Assembly: GCF_000455325.1 (NCBI RefSeq)
Contig: NZ_HG322951.1
Coordinates: forward strand, 2,168,379 to 2,232,378
Direction: 5' to 3'
DNA length: 64,000 nt
From: Mycolicibacterium septicum DSM 44393
GTDB lineage: Bacteria > Actinomycetota > Actinomycetes > Mycobacteriales > Mycobacteriaceae
Shown here: in pieces, positions 43,848-52,510 of the stretch
How positions within the stretch are numbered: the stretch's first letter is position 1
Layout of the letters: every line of letters begins with the position of its first letter
Notes under the pieces: model-generated
The model's input: only the letters and a program-made list of their open reading frames with translations
Database searches by the model: none
What the model was told of the DNA's origin: nothing
Position numbers and translations under genes: made by a program

Positions 43848-45398
43848 CTACCCGAAGTGCACGCCCTGGGCCAGCGGTAGCTCCGAGGAGTAGTTGACCG
43901 TGTTGGTCGCGCGGCGCATGTACGCCTTCCACGCGTCCGACCCGGATTCGCGCCCTCCACCGGTGTGCTTCTCTCCGCCGAACGCGCCGCCGATCTCGGC
44001 GCCGGAGGTCCCGATGTTGACGTTGGCGATACCGCAGTCGGATCCGTCGGCGGCCATGAACCGTTCGGCCTCACGCACGTCGGTGGTGAAGATCGCCGAC
44101 GAAAGTCCCTGTGGTACGGCGTTGTTCAGGGCGATCGCGTCGTCGATGTCGTCGTAGGTCAGCACATAGAGGATCGGGGCGAAGGTCTCGGTGTGCACGA
44201 CCTCGGTCTGTGCGGGCATCCGGACGACCGCGGGGGCGACGTAGAACGCACCCTCGTCTCCGAGGTCGTGACGCTCACCGCCGAAGACCTCGCCGCCGTC
44301 GGCGCGGGCCTGCTCCAGCGCCCCGACCATGTCCCGGTAGGCGCGGGTGTGGATGAGTGGGCCGACCAGGGTCCCGTCGGTGCTCGGGTCACCGACGGGC
44401 AGGCTCTGATAGGCCGAGACGATCCGGGACAGCAAGTCGTCGGCGATGGAGGAGTGCACGATCAACCGGCGCAGCGTGGTGCAGCGTTGTCCGGCGGTCC
44501 CCGCGGCGGAGAACACGATGGCGCGCACCGCGAGGTCCAGATCGGCCGAGGGCGTCACGATCGCGGCGTTGTTGCCGCCGAGCTCGAGCAGTGCCTTGCC
44601 GAACCGCGCGGCGACCCGCGGGCCCACCTGCTGGCCCATCCGCACCGAGCCGGTCGCGCTGACCAGGGCCACCCGTGGATCGTCGACCAGCCGCTCACCC
44701 AGTTCGCGCTCGCCGAGGATGAGCCGTGCCACCGATGCGGGCGCGCCGACGTCGGATGCGGCGCGTTCGATCAGCGCCTGGCAGGCGATCGCGGTGAGCG
44801 GGGTCAGCTCCGAGGGTTTCCACACCACGGTGTCGCCGCAGACCAGCGCGACCGCGGTGTTCCACGCCCACACCGCCACCGGGAAGTTGAACGCGGTGAT
44901 CACGCCGACGACGCCCAGCGGGTGCCACGTCTCCATCAACCGGTGACCAGGACGTTCGGACGCGATGGTGCGGCCGTACAACTGGCGTGAGAGACCGACC
45001 GCGAACTGGCAGATGTCGATCATCTCCTGCACCTCGCCCAGCGCCTCGGAGGTGATCTTGCCCGCCTCCACCGTCACCAGGGTCGCCAGATCTGACTTGT
45101 GTTCCACGAGCAGCTCACCCAGGCGGGCCACCAATGCGCCGCGCACCGGTGCCGGAGTCGTGCGCCAGGTCGAGAAGGCTTGTGCGGCATCGGAAATCGC
45201 GGCATCGACCTGCTCAAAACTGTCTTCGGGCAGGGTGAACAGGACGTCCCCGCTGATCGGTGTGCTGGCGTGCAGGCCACTACCCGGAGCGGCCGGCTCG
45301 CCGAGTTCCGCCCTCGCACCGACGGCATCGAGGGCCTGACGTACCCGCCGGCGCAGTTCCTCTGCGGTGGGGAGATCGGTCCGTTCGGTGGTGGTCAT
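43848..45398 (-). CDS. pcd: Piperideine-6-carboxylate/aminoadipate semialdehyde dehydrogenase
   Basis: The 516-residue protein is an ALDH7-type aldehyde dehydrogenase, which oxidises 2-aminoadipate 6-semialdehyde (in equilibrium with piperideine-6-carboxylate) to 2-aminoadipate with NAD. Key sites are FNFPVAVWAWN near residue 167, the catalytic Glu in LLELGGNNAAIV near 269 and the catalytic Cys in GTAGQRCTTLRRL near 304. A longer open frame exists upstream, but the ATG at 45398 gives the normal length and leaves room for the divergent lrpA promoter. It acts after Lat in lysine degradation (Rv3293 equivalent). Confidence 0.92.
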   Translation of the reverse strand: MTTTERTDLPTAEELRRRVRQALDAVGARAELGEPAAPGSGLHASTPISGDVLFTLPEDSFEQVDAAISDAAQAFSTWRTTPAPVRGALVARLGELLVEHKSDLATLVTVEAGKITSEALGEVQEMIDICQFAVGLSRQLYGRTIASERPGHRLMETWHPLGVVGVITAFNFPVAVWAWNTAVALVCGDTVVWKPSELTPLTAIACQALIERAASDVGAPASVARLILGERELGERLVDDPRVALVSATGSVRMGQQVGPRVAARFGKALLELGGNNAAIVTPSADLDLAVRAIVFSAAGTAGQRCTTLRRLIVHSSIADDLLSRIVSAYQSLPVGDPSTDGTLVGPLIHTRAYRDMVGALEQARADGGEVFGGERHDLGDEGAFYVAPAVVRMPAQTEVVHTETFAPILYVLTYDDIDDAIALNNAVPQGLSSAIFTTDVREAERFMAADGSDCGIANVNIGTSGAEIGGAFGGEKHTGGGRESGSDAWKAYMRRATNTVNYSSELPLAQGVHFG

Positions 45399-45440
45399 CG
45401 TGTGCCTTTCTGGGGTCGCCGAAGAGTTACAGTGCGGGCC

Positions 45441-45905
45441 ATGGGTGAAGCCGACGAATACGTGCTGGACGAGACCGATCGGACTCTGGCCCGTGCGCTT
45501 GCCGCTGACGGCAGGGCGACGCTGGCACAGCTGGCATCGGCGGCCGGGCTCTCGGTGTCGGCGGTGCAGGCGCGGGTGCGCCGGTTGGAGTCGCGGGGTG
45601 TCGTGACCGGATACGCCGCGCGGCTCAATCCCGAGGCGCTGGGCAACATGCTGTCGGCGTTCGTCGCCATCACTCCTCTCGATCCGTCCCAACCCGATGA
45701 TGCACCCGCGCGGTTGCAGCACATCCCCGAAATCGAATCGTGCCACTCGGTGGCGGGCGAGGAGAGCTACGTCCTGCTGGTCCGGGTCGCCTCGGCCCGG
45801 GGTTTGGAGGACCTGCTCCAGCGGATCAGGACCGCGGCCAACGTCCGGACGCGAAGCACCATCATTTTGCAGACATTTTACAGCGGCCGAGACTACATTC
45901 CGTAA
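45441..45905 (+). CDS. lrpA: Lrp/AsnC family regulator LrpA
   Basis: The 154-residue protein has the AsnC-type helix-turn-helix (LAQLASAAGLSVSAVQARVRR near residue 27, across 27-47) and a RAM ligand domain (residues 75-150) with the conserved GEESYVLLVRV strand. It sits between pcd and lat, as Rv3291c does, and is known there to bind the lat promoter and respond to amino acids. Palindromic sites at 45901-45936 lie between this gene and lat. Its own start diverges from pcd, so it may regulate all three genes. Confidence 0.92.
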   Translation: MGEADEYVLDETDRTLARALAADGRATLAQLASAAGLSVSAVQARVRRLESRGVVTGYAARLNPEALGNMLSAFVAITPLDPSQPDDAPARLQHIPEIESCHSVAGEESYVLLVRVASARGLEDLLQRIRTAANVRTRSTIILQTFYSGRDYIP

Positions 45906-45936
45906 CGGTTACGGTCATAGGGGGCGTAGACCGTAA
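45901..45936. promoter_or_regulatory. LrpA-type operator region before lat
   Basis: Two overlapping symmetric sites are visible: CGTAACGGTTACG (45901-45913) and TTACGGTC, 12 bases, GACCGTAA (45909-45936). A TAGTAT -10 box at 45946 follows, six bases before the lat ATG, so lat mRNA may be leaderless. Arrays of this kind fit octameric Lrp proteins. The binding protein is inferred to be the adjacent LrpA. Confidence 0.6.
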
Positions 45937-45957
45937 AGATTCCGTTAGTATGGCGCC

Positions 45958-47288
<1,331 letters not shown>

Positions 47289-47292
<4 letters not shown>

Positions 47293-47861
47293 GGCTGGTC
47301 GGTGGCCGGTTCTGAAGCTGCCGTACGGCGCAGGATCGACTTGAGCCTGGGGAGGTCGGTTCCGCCCACCAACTCGCAACCGTGAAGTTCGGCGAGTTTG
47401 CGTGCGGCCGGGGTGAATTCGTTGTTGGTGACCACCATGGTCCTGCTGCAATCCTGCATCGGGGCGCCGGCGACAACCTCCTGCACCGCGCTCGCGCCCA
47501 CCGGCCGTGACAGCCGTTTGCACTGCACGGCAATCCGATTCGGCCGGTGCCCGACGATCAGATCCACGCCCCAGTCCCCGGTGAGCGGAGTCATGATCAC
47601 CGGTAACCCGCAGTTTCGGGCCACGCGGGCCACGTGGTCCTCGAACTCCAGCCCGGTCATCTCGGTCGCCGGTTGCTCGCGGGCGCTGGGCGTGCTCGCG
47701 CCCCGTACGGCGCCCAGCAGGAACCGCGGGGTGGCCGCCAAAACCAGTGGCACCGCGACACCGATCGCCAGGCTCCATGCTGTGTCGACGCCGGCCAGGT
47801 GAGCCGCGATCGCGGCCGCCGCGCCTGCAGCGATGAAGAGCTTGATCCTGAGCCGTCCCAC
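47289..47861 (-). CDS. Membrane-anchored restriction endonuclease-like (Mrr-type) protein
   Basis: The protein has 190 residues from a GTG at 47861; longer frames reach 47981 but overlap the divergent gene. Two hydrophobic helices fill residues 5-55. The rest is a PD-(D/E)xK domain like Mrr: GLEFEDHVARVARNCG, then GDWGVDLIV (Asp) and IAVQCKRL (the QCK motif), followed by ASAVQEVVAG. Such membrane-anchored Mrr-like proteins lack a partner methylase and may act on foreign or damaged DNA near the membrane. Activity is not known. No methylase gene is nearby. Confidence 0.75.
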
Positions 47862-47933
47862 GGCGACGAATGTAGAGGTCGCCTGTGACAAAACGGGTGA
47901 GCCGACGTCAGCCTGGCGCGATAATCTCAAGCT

Positions 47934-48620
47934 GTGACGAGTGATCCCGCCACCGGAAGCGCCGAGTCGCCGATCGAGCATGCATTTGCCGGCGGCGAGG
48001 CGCAGCGCGTCGGTTGGTTCCGGTTCTACTTCGCTGACGAGCGCTGGGAGTGGTCACCGCAGGTGGAGCGGATGCACGGGTACGAGCCCGGCGCCGTGCA
48101 TCCGACGACCGAACTGGTGCTTTCCCACAAGCACCCCGAGGACTACGGGCAGGTGGCCGCGACGCTGCTCGAGATCCGCCGCACCTCGGGTGCGTTCAGC
48201 ACCCGGCACCGGATCATCGACACCGCCGGCGATGTCCACCACGTCGTCGTGGTGGGGGATCAGCTCTTCGACGACGCCGGCGATGTTGTCGGGACGCACG
48301 GTTTCTACGTCGACGTCTCACCGTCGGTCTCCCAGGCGCGAGAGGACGCCGTCACCGAGGCGGTGGCCGAGATCGCCGAGGCGCGTGGTGCCATCGAGCA
48401 GGCCAAGGGCATGTTGATGCTGATCTACCGGATCAACGCCGATGCGGCGTTCGAGCTGCTGAGATGGCGGTCGCAGGAAACCAACACCAAGCTGCGGCTG
48501 TTGGCCGAACAGCTGGCAGAAGACTTCCTGAATCTCGATTACACCGAGACGCTTCCCACCCGCGCGGTCTTGGACCGGTTGCTGCTCACCGCCCACCAGC
48601 GGGTCCGCCCCGAGGTTTAG
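47934..48620 (+). CDS. PAS domain and ANTAR RNA-binding protein
   Basis: The 228-residue protein has a PAS_3-like sensor domain (about residues 28-130; FYFADERWEWSPQVERMHGY and HKHPEDYGQV are typical) and a C-terminal ANTAR domain (about 145-205; AIEQAKGMLMLIYRINADAA). ANTAR proteins bind tandem hairpins in nascent RNA and prevent termination; the PAS part would sense a small ligand or redox state. GATAAT lies seven bases before the GTG, so a leaderless mRNA is possible. Targets are unknown. It may join the stress network around sigF. Confidence 0.87.
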   Translation: MTSDPATGSAESPIEHAFAGGEAQRVGWFRFYFADERWEWSPQVERMHGYEPGAVHPTTELVLSHKHPEDYGQVAATLLEIRRTSGAFSTRHRIIDTAGDVHHVVVVGDQLFDDAGDVVGTHGFYVDVSPSVSQAREDAVTEAVAEIAEARGAIEQAKGMLMLIYRINADAAFELLRWRSQETNTKLRLLAEQLAEDFLNLDYTETLPTRAVLDRLLLTAHQRVRPEV

Positions 48621-48680
48621 CCCGACCCTGTCCAGGGAAGACTCCCCGCGCTGATCCGAAGCGAACCGGGAGGTGAATTG

Positions 48681-48858
48681 ATGACTGCCCCGACCCTGAC
48701 CGCGCTGGCCCTGGTCTGCAGTCTCAAGCGCCGCCCGGCGGAGGCGCTCGACGCATCGGGTACACCATCCAGGCCCACGGTTGCACGTTCCCGCGGCACG
48801 CGATGCGGTGCACCTGACCGGACTGCTCAGGGCGGGCCAGTACCCGCGTTACGAGTGA
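48681..48858 (+). pseudogene. Remnant of NAD(P)H-dependent FMN reductase (flavodoxin-like)
   Basis: A good ribosome site (GGAGGTGAATTG) precedes an ATG and the typical family start MTAPTLTALALVCSLKRRPAE. After that most of the protein is missing. Pieces of the C-terminal region continue in other frames: IGYTIQAHGCTF in the second frame, then AVHLTGLLRAGQYPRYE and a stop in the third. The full-length family has about 200 residues, so there is one large deletion and two frame changes. The first frame runs on to 49025 only by chance, across the next gene. Confidence 0.65.
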
Positions 48859-48867
48859 GAGGGAGAA

Positions 48868-49179
48868 ATGATGAAAGGTCCCGACGACCCAGTCGATCAC
48901 ACCAGGACGACTCGGCCGCACGCCGGCGAGGCGATGAAGGACAACCGCAACATGCCCGCGCTGGTCCTGGTCGGGCTGGGCGTGGTGATGTTCGTCGCTT
49001 GTCTGGCCGGCTTCGCCACCGGTAACGCCGGGGTAGGAGTGGTGCTCGCGATCTTGGCGGCTGTCGGTCTGCTGGCCGGCGGGCTGTGGCTCGCGATCGC
49101 CCACCTACGTGTGCGCCGGATCGAAGAGCGTTGGTACGCAGAGCATCCCGAGGTGATCAGGCAGGCACCCAACAGTTGA
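48868..49179 (+). CDS. UsfY family membrane protein, first copy
   Basis: The 103-residue protein starts with the motif DPVDHTRTTRPHAGEAMKD, has two membrane helices (about residues 30-50 and 56-76) and ends with RVRRIEERWYAEHPEV. It resembles UsfY (Rv3288c), the first gene of the usfY-rsbW-sigF operon in M. tuberculosis; a second copy lies at 58379. Function is unknown; usfY is SigF-dependent in other mycobacteria. It has a GAGGGAGA ribosome site and is followed by a strong hairpin terminator. ATG codons at 48868 and 48871 are both possible. Confidence 0.8.
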   Translation: MMKGPDDPVDHTRTTRPHAGEAMKDNRNMPALVLVGLGVVMFVACLAGFATGNAGVGVVLAILAAVGLLAGGLWLAIAHLRVRRIEERWYAEHPEVIRQAPNS

Positions 49180-49198
49180 CCTGTTGAACCCAGAACGC

Positions 49199-49232
49199 GA
49201 GATGGCCCAGCCAATGTTGGCTGGGCCATCTC
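49199..49232. terminator. Bidirectional hairpin terminator
   Basis: Arms of 16 bases (GAGATGGCCCAGCCAA and its exact complement) flank a TG loop. It sits between the UsfY-like gene and the convergent csbD-like gene, 19 bases after the UsfY stop. The stem is long and perfect, so it could end transcription from both sides; the following T-run is weak. Confidence 0.8.
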
Positions 49233-49259
49233 TTCAATCAGGTCCGGACGAGATTCCGG

Positions 49260-49502
49260 TTACGGCCGTTGGTGAGCCTGCTCACGCTTCTCGGCGGCCT
49301 TGGCGCCCGCCCGGGCCGATTCGGCTTCGGCCTCCTTCTTGGCGGCATCCTGCTGGGCGTCGGCCTTGTCCTGCTGGGCCTTGCCCTCACGAACCAGGTC
49401 GTCACGACCGGTCACGGTGCCGATAGCTTCTTTGGCCTTGCCCTTGACGTCCTCGACGACGCCCTTGATGGCTTCTTCGGGTCCTGAGTTCTTCTCGGTC
49501 AT
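49260..49502 (-). CDS. CsbD family stress protein
   Basis: The 80-residue protein is highly charged, with the CsbD signature EEAIKGVVEDVKGKAKEAIG at residues 9-28 and a second Ala/Lys/Glu-rich helical half. It is predicted to be soluble and partly disordered. In Bacillus CsbD is part of the SigB general stress regulon; the molecular role is not known. Here it lies in the SigF neighbourhood, although no clear SigF promoter is seen before it. It converges on the UsfY-like gene with a hairpin between. Confidence 0.85.
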   Translation of the reverse strand: MTEKNSGPEEAIKGVVEDVKGKAKEAIGTVTGRDDLVREGKAQQDKADAQQDAAKKEAEAESARAGAKAAEKREQAHQRP

Positions 49503-49619
49503 GCCTTACCTTTCCGCTACTGGAGTGGATTGGTGATCACCGCACGGCATCTCCGCGCACCCCCTGGATTTCCACCGGACGGTGGGACTAAACGTGCAAT
49601 CCGATGTGGCCAATCCCAA

Positions 49620-49644
49620 GTTTGCGGAGTGTGCGAATGGGTAC
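49620..49644 (+). promoter_or_regulatory. SigF-type promoter
   Basis: GTTT at 49620, 15 bases, then GGGTAC at 49639 fit the mycobacterial SigF consensus (GTTT, 15-17 bases, GGGTAT). It lies 31 bp before the ATG at 49675 and inside the longer open frame that begins at 49582, which argues that the shorter start is right. Confidence 0.7.
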
Positions 49645-49674
49645 CGAGTAGGGGTGCTTTCCCGAAACAACGAG

Positions 49675-50352
49675 ATGGCCGTCGAGGCCATTGCCGTTGG
49701 CGCCGAGAACGTTTACCGGCCGCAGCAGGATTCGTGGCTGCTGATCGACGCACTGGAGCGCAGTGACGCGGTAACAGGCCGACGCGTCGTCGATCTCTGT
49801 TCCGGAAGCGGAGTAGTGGCCATCGCCGCAGCCGAGTTGGGTGCCAGTGCGGTTACGGCGCTGGATATCTCGCCCCATGCAGTCCGCTGTACACAGGCCA
49901 ATGCGTTGGCCGCGCAGGTCGATGTGGAGGCAATACTCGGATCCTGGACTCAGGTTCTGGAACACGAGCCGTTCGATGTCGCAGTCTGCAATCCACCCTA
50001 TGTCCCGGTCGGTCCGGAAACCCACCGGGGTACGGTCTCGGCGACCGGCCCGATGGCTTCGTGGGACGGCGGTCCCGACGGTCGACTGGTGCTGGACCCG
50101 CTGTGCCGGTCAGCTGCGGCCATGCTGGCCGAGGGCGGGTCACTGTTTCTGGTGCAGTCCGATTTCGCCGACACCGAGCAGTCGTTGACCGCGCTGCGTG
50201 CAGGCGGTTTGGAAGCGAAGATCTTTGCCACACAACGAATTCCCTTCGGCCCGGTGCTGCGCGGTCAAACGCGTTGGCTGCGGGACAGCGGACGGTTGCT
50301 GCCTGGTCATGTCGAAGAACGGCTGGTGGTCATCCGAGCGGACAAACCATGA
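49675..50352 (+). CDS. HemK/Mtq2-type SAM-dependent methyltransferase
   Basis: The protein has 225 residues from the ATG at 49675. The SAM-binding motif VVDLCSGSGVVAIAAAELG lies near residue 38, DISPHAV near 63, and the glutamine-methyltransferase signature CNPPYVPV near 105 (NPPY). The family methylates Gln in release factors or related targets; this branch is often annotated HemK2/Mtq2-like with unknown substrate in bacteria. A SigF-type promoter is 31 bp upstream. The CDGSH gene starts inside its stop codon (ATGA), so the two are one stress operon. Confidence 0.82.
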   Translation: MAVEAIAVGAENVYRPQQDSWLLIDALERSDAVTGRRVVDLCSGSGVVAIAAAELGASAVTALDISPHAVRCTQANALAAQVDVEAILGSWTQVLEHEPFDVAVCNPPYVPVGPETHRGTVSATGPMASWDGGPDGRLVLDPLCRSAAAMLAEGGSLFLVQSDFADTEQSLTALRAGGLEAKIFATQRIPFGPVLRGQTRWLRDSGRLLPGHVEERLVVIRADKP

Positions 50353-50552
50353 ACGAGCTACGGACCGTACGGGTGGTAGAGGGCGGGCCGATCCTCGTCG
50401 AGGGTCCGGTGCGGATCGAACTGCCGAACGGGAACACGGTGGAATCGGATCGGTTCATGGTGGCGATCTGCACCTGCCGCCGGTCCAAGATGTATCCGCT
50501 GTGCGATACCAGCCACCGCAAGTGCGCGCGATCAGGTAAGCGGTCGGCGTAG
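50349..50552 (+). CDS. CDGSH iron-sulfur domain protein
   Basis: The 67-residue protein is a minimal CDGSH protein. The cluster motif is CTCRRSKMYPLCDTSH at residues 43-58: three Cys and one His bind a labile 2Fe-2S cluster, with Thr replacing Gly in CDGSH. It is short and soluble. Proteins of this type handle redox or iron-sulfur transfer. It overlaps the methyltransferase gene (ATGA) and its end overlaps the convergent haem-oxygenase-like gene by 21 bp. SigF control is inferred from the promoter before the methyltransferase. Confidence 0.88.
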   Translation: MNELRTVRVVEGGPILVEGPVRIELPNGNTVESDRFMVAICTCRRSKMYPLCDTSHRKCARSGKRSA

Positions 50553-51551
50553 CGAACTTCGGCCGGCCTGCCATCTCGCCATCAGGTGGGCCGCCAGCCG
50601 GTCTTCCAGGGCAACGAAGGCTCGCATTCCGAACACCACATCGGCGTCCAGTCCGGGTTCGCGACGGACCAGATCGCCGATCACGTCGTGCCGTACCACC
50701 TGTTCGTGTACCGCATCGGCCTCGACGTGCTCGCGATAGAACCGCACGCAGGCTTCGGGAGCTTCGAGCCGCTCCAATGCGGTCACGAGGCGCTGAGACC
50801 CCGGGGAGGACGTGATCTCGGTGGCCGCGAAATGTCCTGCGGCCGCCCCGCGGAGCCGGCGGTGCAGGCCGAACATCGACATCAGGTTGACCACCGCGAG
50901 GGCCTCGGCCGGCACCGCGTCCAGGTAGCCCAGGTAGCTGCCGTCCAGGCCGGCCGCGCCCATCAGGTCGCTGAACAGTTGTTGGTGCACACGTGCAGCC
51001 GACCCGGCCCCGTACTCGTCGAATTCGACGGCCACGAACGAGGCTTTCGCCTGTCCGCCCAGTCGTGGAATCAGCCAGGCGTGCGGATCGCCTTCCTTGA
51101 GGTGATACAGCGACCGGTGGACGAAGTACTCCCGCATCTGCGTCCAGGTGCCTTCGTCGCGCAGGTGATACGACGGACCGGACCCATCGGCGGGTTCGGT
51201 CGACAACCGTGCCATCTCACGTTCTGCCGTGTCCTCCGGATCAATGGCCCCGACCTCGCGGCGCACCGCCGACAGGAAGGAGCGTTCCAGCTGCGAGCGC
51301 GAATGCAGCAAGCCGGCGTTCCACTCCCAGTTCTGGTCGACGCCGGCGAAGCCCTGGTAATGCAGTTCGTAACAGACATACAGGGCCAGCTGCAGATCGA
51401 GTTGGAGCGGGTCGGCGTCGCGCAGCGGCACCCAGACGGGCTCGAGATGATTGTGCGGGGCACGGTCACCCAGGCTCTCGATCACCGCCCGGGAAATCGG
51501 ACCCTGGGCGCCCGGGAGCCTCGGTTGGGTGGTGGCGGGAAAGGCGGTCAT
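50532..51551 (-). CDS. Iron-containing redox enzyme, haem oxygenase-like fold
   Basis: The 339-residue all-helical protein matches the Haem_oxygenas_2 (iron-containing redox enzyme) family. Likely ligands occur in CYELHYQGF near residue 60, EWNAGLLHSR near 75, AVEFDEYGAG near 173, and EHVEADAVHEQVV near 275, giving Glu and His positions like those of diiron haem-oxygenase-like enzymes. The substrate is unknown. A SigF-type promoter lies just upstream (51588 to 51564). It converges on the CDGSH gene, also in a SigF unit, so both products appear in the same state. Confidence 0.8.
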   Translation of the reverse strand: MTAFPATTQPRLPGAQGPISRAVIESLGDRAPHNHLEPVWVPLRDADPLQLDLQLALYVCYELHYQGFAGVDQNWEWNAGLLHSRSQLERSFLSAVRREVGAIDPEDTAEREMARLSTEPADGSGPSYHLRDEGTWTQMREYFVHRSLYHLKEGDPHAWLIPRLGGQAKASFVAVEFDEYGAGSAARVHQQLFSDLMGAAGLDGSYLGYLDAVPAEALAVVNLMSMFGLHRRLRGAAAGHFAATEITSSPGSQRLVTALERLEAPEACVRFYREHVEADAVHEQVVRHDVIGDLVRREPGLDADVVFGMRAFVALEDRLAAHLMARWQAGRSSLRRPLT

Positions 51552-51563
51552 CGCGCGTCAGGT

Positions 51564-51588
51564 ATTCCCGTCGGCGCCGTTCGTAAAC
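51564..51588 (-). promoter_or_regulatory. SigF-type promoter
   Basis: On the minus strand GTTT (51588-51585), 15 bases, then GGGAAT (51569-51564) match the SigF pattern with one change in the -10. It is 13 bp before the haem-oxygenase-like start, so the 5' leader is very short. Confidence 0.6.
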
Positions 51589-51620
51589 CCCGTCCACATG
51601 CGCCGCCCAGCGTGATCTTG

Positions 51621-51646
51621 GTTTGTCGCCCTCCACCTCCGGGTAT
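51621..51646 (+). promoter_or_regulatory. SigF-type promoter, consensus match
   Basis: GTTT (51621-51624), 16 bases and GGGTAT (51641-51646) match the consensus exactly. It drives the small gene at 51678 and is back to back with the promoter at 51564-51588. Confidence 0.75.
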
Positions 51647-51677
51647 TTCCGAAGGAGGGGTCAGAATCGAGGTCACC

Positions 51678-51872
51678 ATGGCTGGGGCAGCGCAACCCGA
51701 TCGGTACGAGTTAGAGCTCATGTTCGAACAGATCGCCGAGGTCATCGACCGGCAGCAGAGGTCGGCGCTGACCGAGCACGCGATGGCCGAGCAGCTGTGG
51801 CAGTGCGTGGCTGATGCGGTCACCGAGTGCGCAGGGCCGGAGAGCGTCGTTCATAGCCGGCACGCAGCGTGA
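51678..51872 (+). CDS. Small hypothetical protein
   Basis: The 64-residue protein (begins MAGAAQPDRYELELMFEQ) is predicted to be soluble and mostly helical, with two cysteines in WQCVADAVTECAG. No family is recognised. Support comes from a perfect SigF-type promoter 32 bp upstream and from a ribosome site GAGG four bases before the ATG. Its last 53 bases overlap the convergent PRC-barrel gene. It may be a small stress protein; nothing more can be said. Confidence 0.6.
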   Translation: MAGAAQPDRYELELMFEQIAEVIDRQQRSALTEHAMAEQLWQCVADAVTECAGPESVVHSRHAA

Positions 51873-52149
51873 TGTGGTCGGGCCCGACCCCGGCCACATC
51901 GCCCCAAGCCGCCAGGAATGTGTGCCGATGCCGCCACTTGGCGATCGCAGCGATGAGGGCTGGGGCATCGAGCCTCGTGCGTTCGTAACCGAGATAGGCC
52001 GAGCGGGTTCGGGGGCTTACCACCAGGCCCACCACTTCAGGAGCCGACGAAGGTTCGGCACCGAGCCTGAGCCGCACGTCGATCACTGTTCCGACCGGGT
52101 GACGGCCTGGATCCAGTACGCGTAGCCCGAGGAGGTTACTCAGCTGCAT
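51820..52149 (-). CDS. PRC-barrel domain protein
   Basis: The 109-residue protein has a PRC-barrel: LLGLRVLDPGRHPVGTVIDV at residues 6-25, then EVVGLVVSPRTRSAYLGYER. PRC-barrels are small beta domains that often sit in RNA-processing or metabolic regulators. It overlaps the preceding gene, also PRC-like, by 14 bases, and both follow the NRAMP-type transporter gene in one operon. A regulatory role for the transporter is possible but speculative. The 3' end overlaps the small gene on the other strand. Confidence 0.7.
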   Translation of the reverse strand: MQLSNLLGLRVLDPGRHPVGTVIDVRLRLGAEPSSAPEVVGLVVSPRTRSAYLGYERTRLDAPALIAAIAKWRHRHTFLAAWGDVAGVGPDHITLRAGYERRSPALRTR

Positions 52150-52510
52150 GGCGGCCTCCGGGGATGCGGGCCACGATGTGATCGCGCAACCAGCGCTCGA
52201 CCCAATTCGTGTCGAATCGGGTTTCAGTTGGCGTCAACCGCACAGTGACACCGACGGAAGACACCAGTTTCCAGGGAATCTCGTGCAACAGCGAGCGCGG
52301 CGGGGCGCCGCCGAGAATGCGGGTCATCACGACGTGGCCGGAGAGTATCGCGGTCACGCGCGGCGGGGGACTACCCGGTTCGATGTCCCGCCCGAATTCG
52401 ATGCCGTCGATCTCGAGATCGTCGACGATGCCGACCGGATCACCGTCGTGGTCGAGCAGTTGACGGTCCAACAGGTGCAGACGCGCGTCGAGTGTGACCG
52501 GCCCGGTCAT
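52136..52510 (-). CDS. PRC-barrel-like protein
   Basis: The 124-residue protein also begins with a PRC-barrel-like segment (LHLLDRQLLDHDGDPVGIVD, then DLEIDG), with a long C-terminal part containing SLLHEIPWKLVSSVGVTVRL. It starts inside the stop of the NRAMP-type gene (ATGA at 52507-52510). Pairing of two PRC proteins behind a NRAMP-type transporter resembles membrane-associated PRC proteins seen with magnesium/metal carriers. The function is unknown. Confidence 0.65.
   Translation of the reverse strand: MTGPVTLDARLHLLDRQLLDHDGDPVGIVDDLEIDGIEFGRDIEPGSPPPRVTAILSGHVVMTRILGGAPPRSLLHEIPWKLVSSVGVTVRLTPTETRFDTNWVERWLRDHIVARIPGGRHAAE

Noticed and set aside
45399..45746. N-terminal extension of the aldehyde dehydrogenase to 632 residues
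   Set aside because: The extension runs antisense through lrpA and has no domain. The ATG at 45398 gives the normal family length.
48859..49025. First-frame continuation of the flavin reductase remnant
   Set aside because: It overlaps the UsfY-like gene in another frame and shows no similarity to the reductase family.
49582..49674. Upstream GTG start for the methyltransferase
   Set aside because: A SigF-type promoter lies inside this stretch, so mRNA from it would not contain the GTG.
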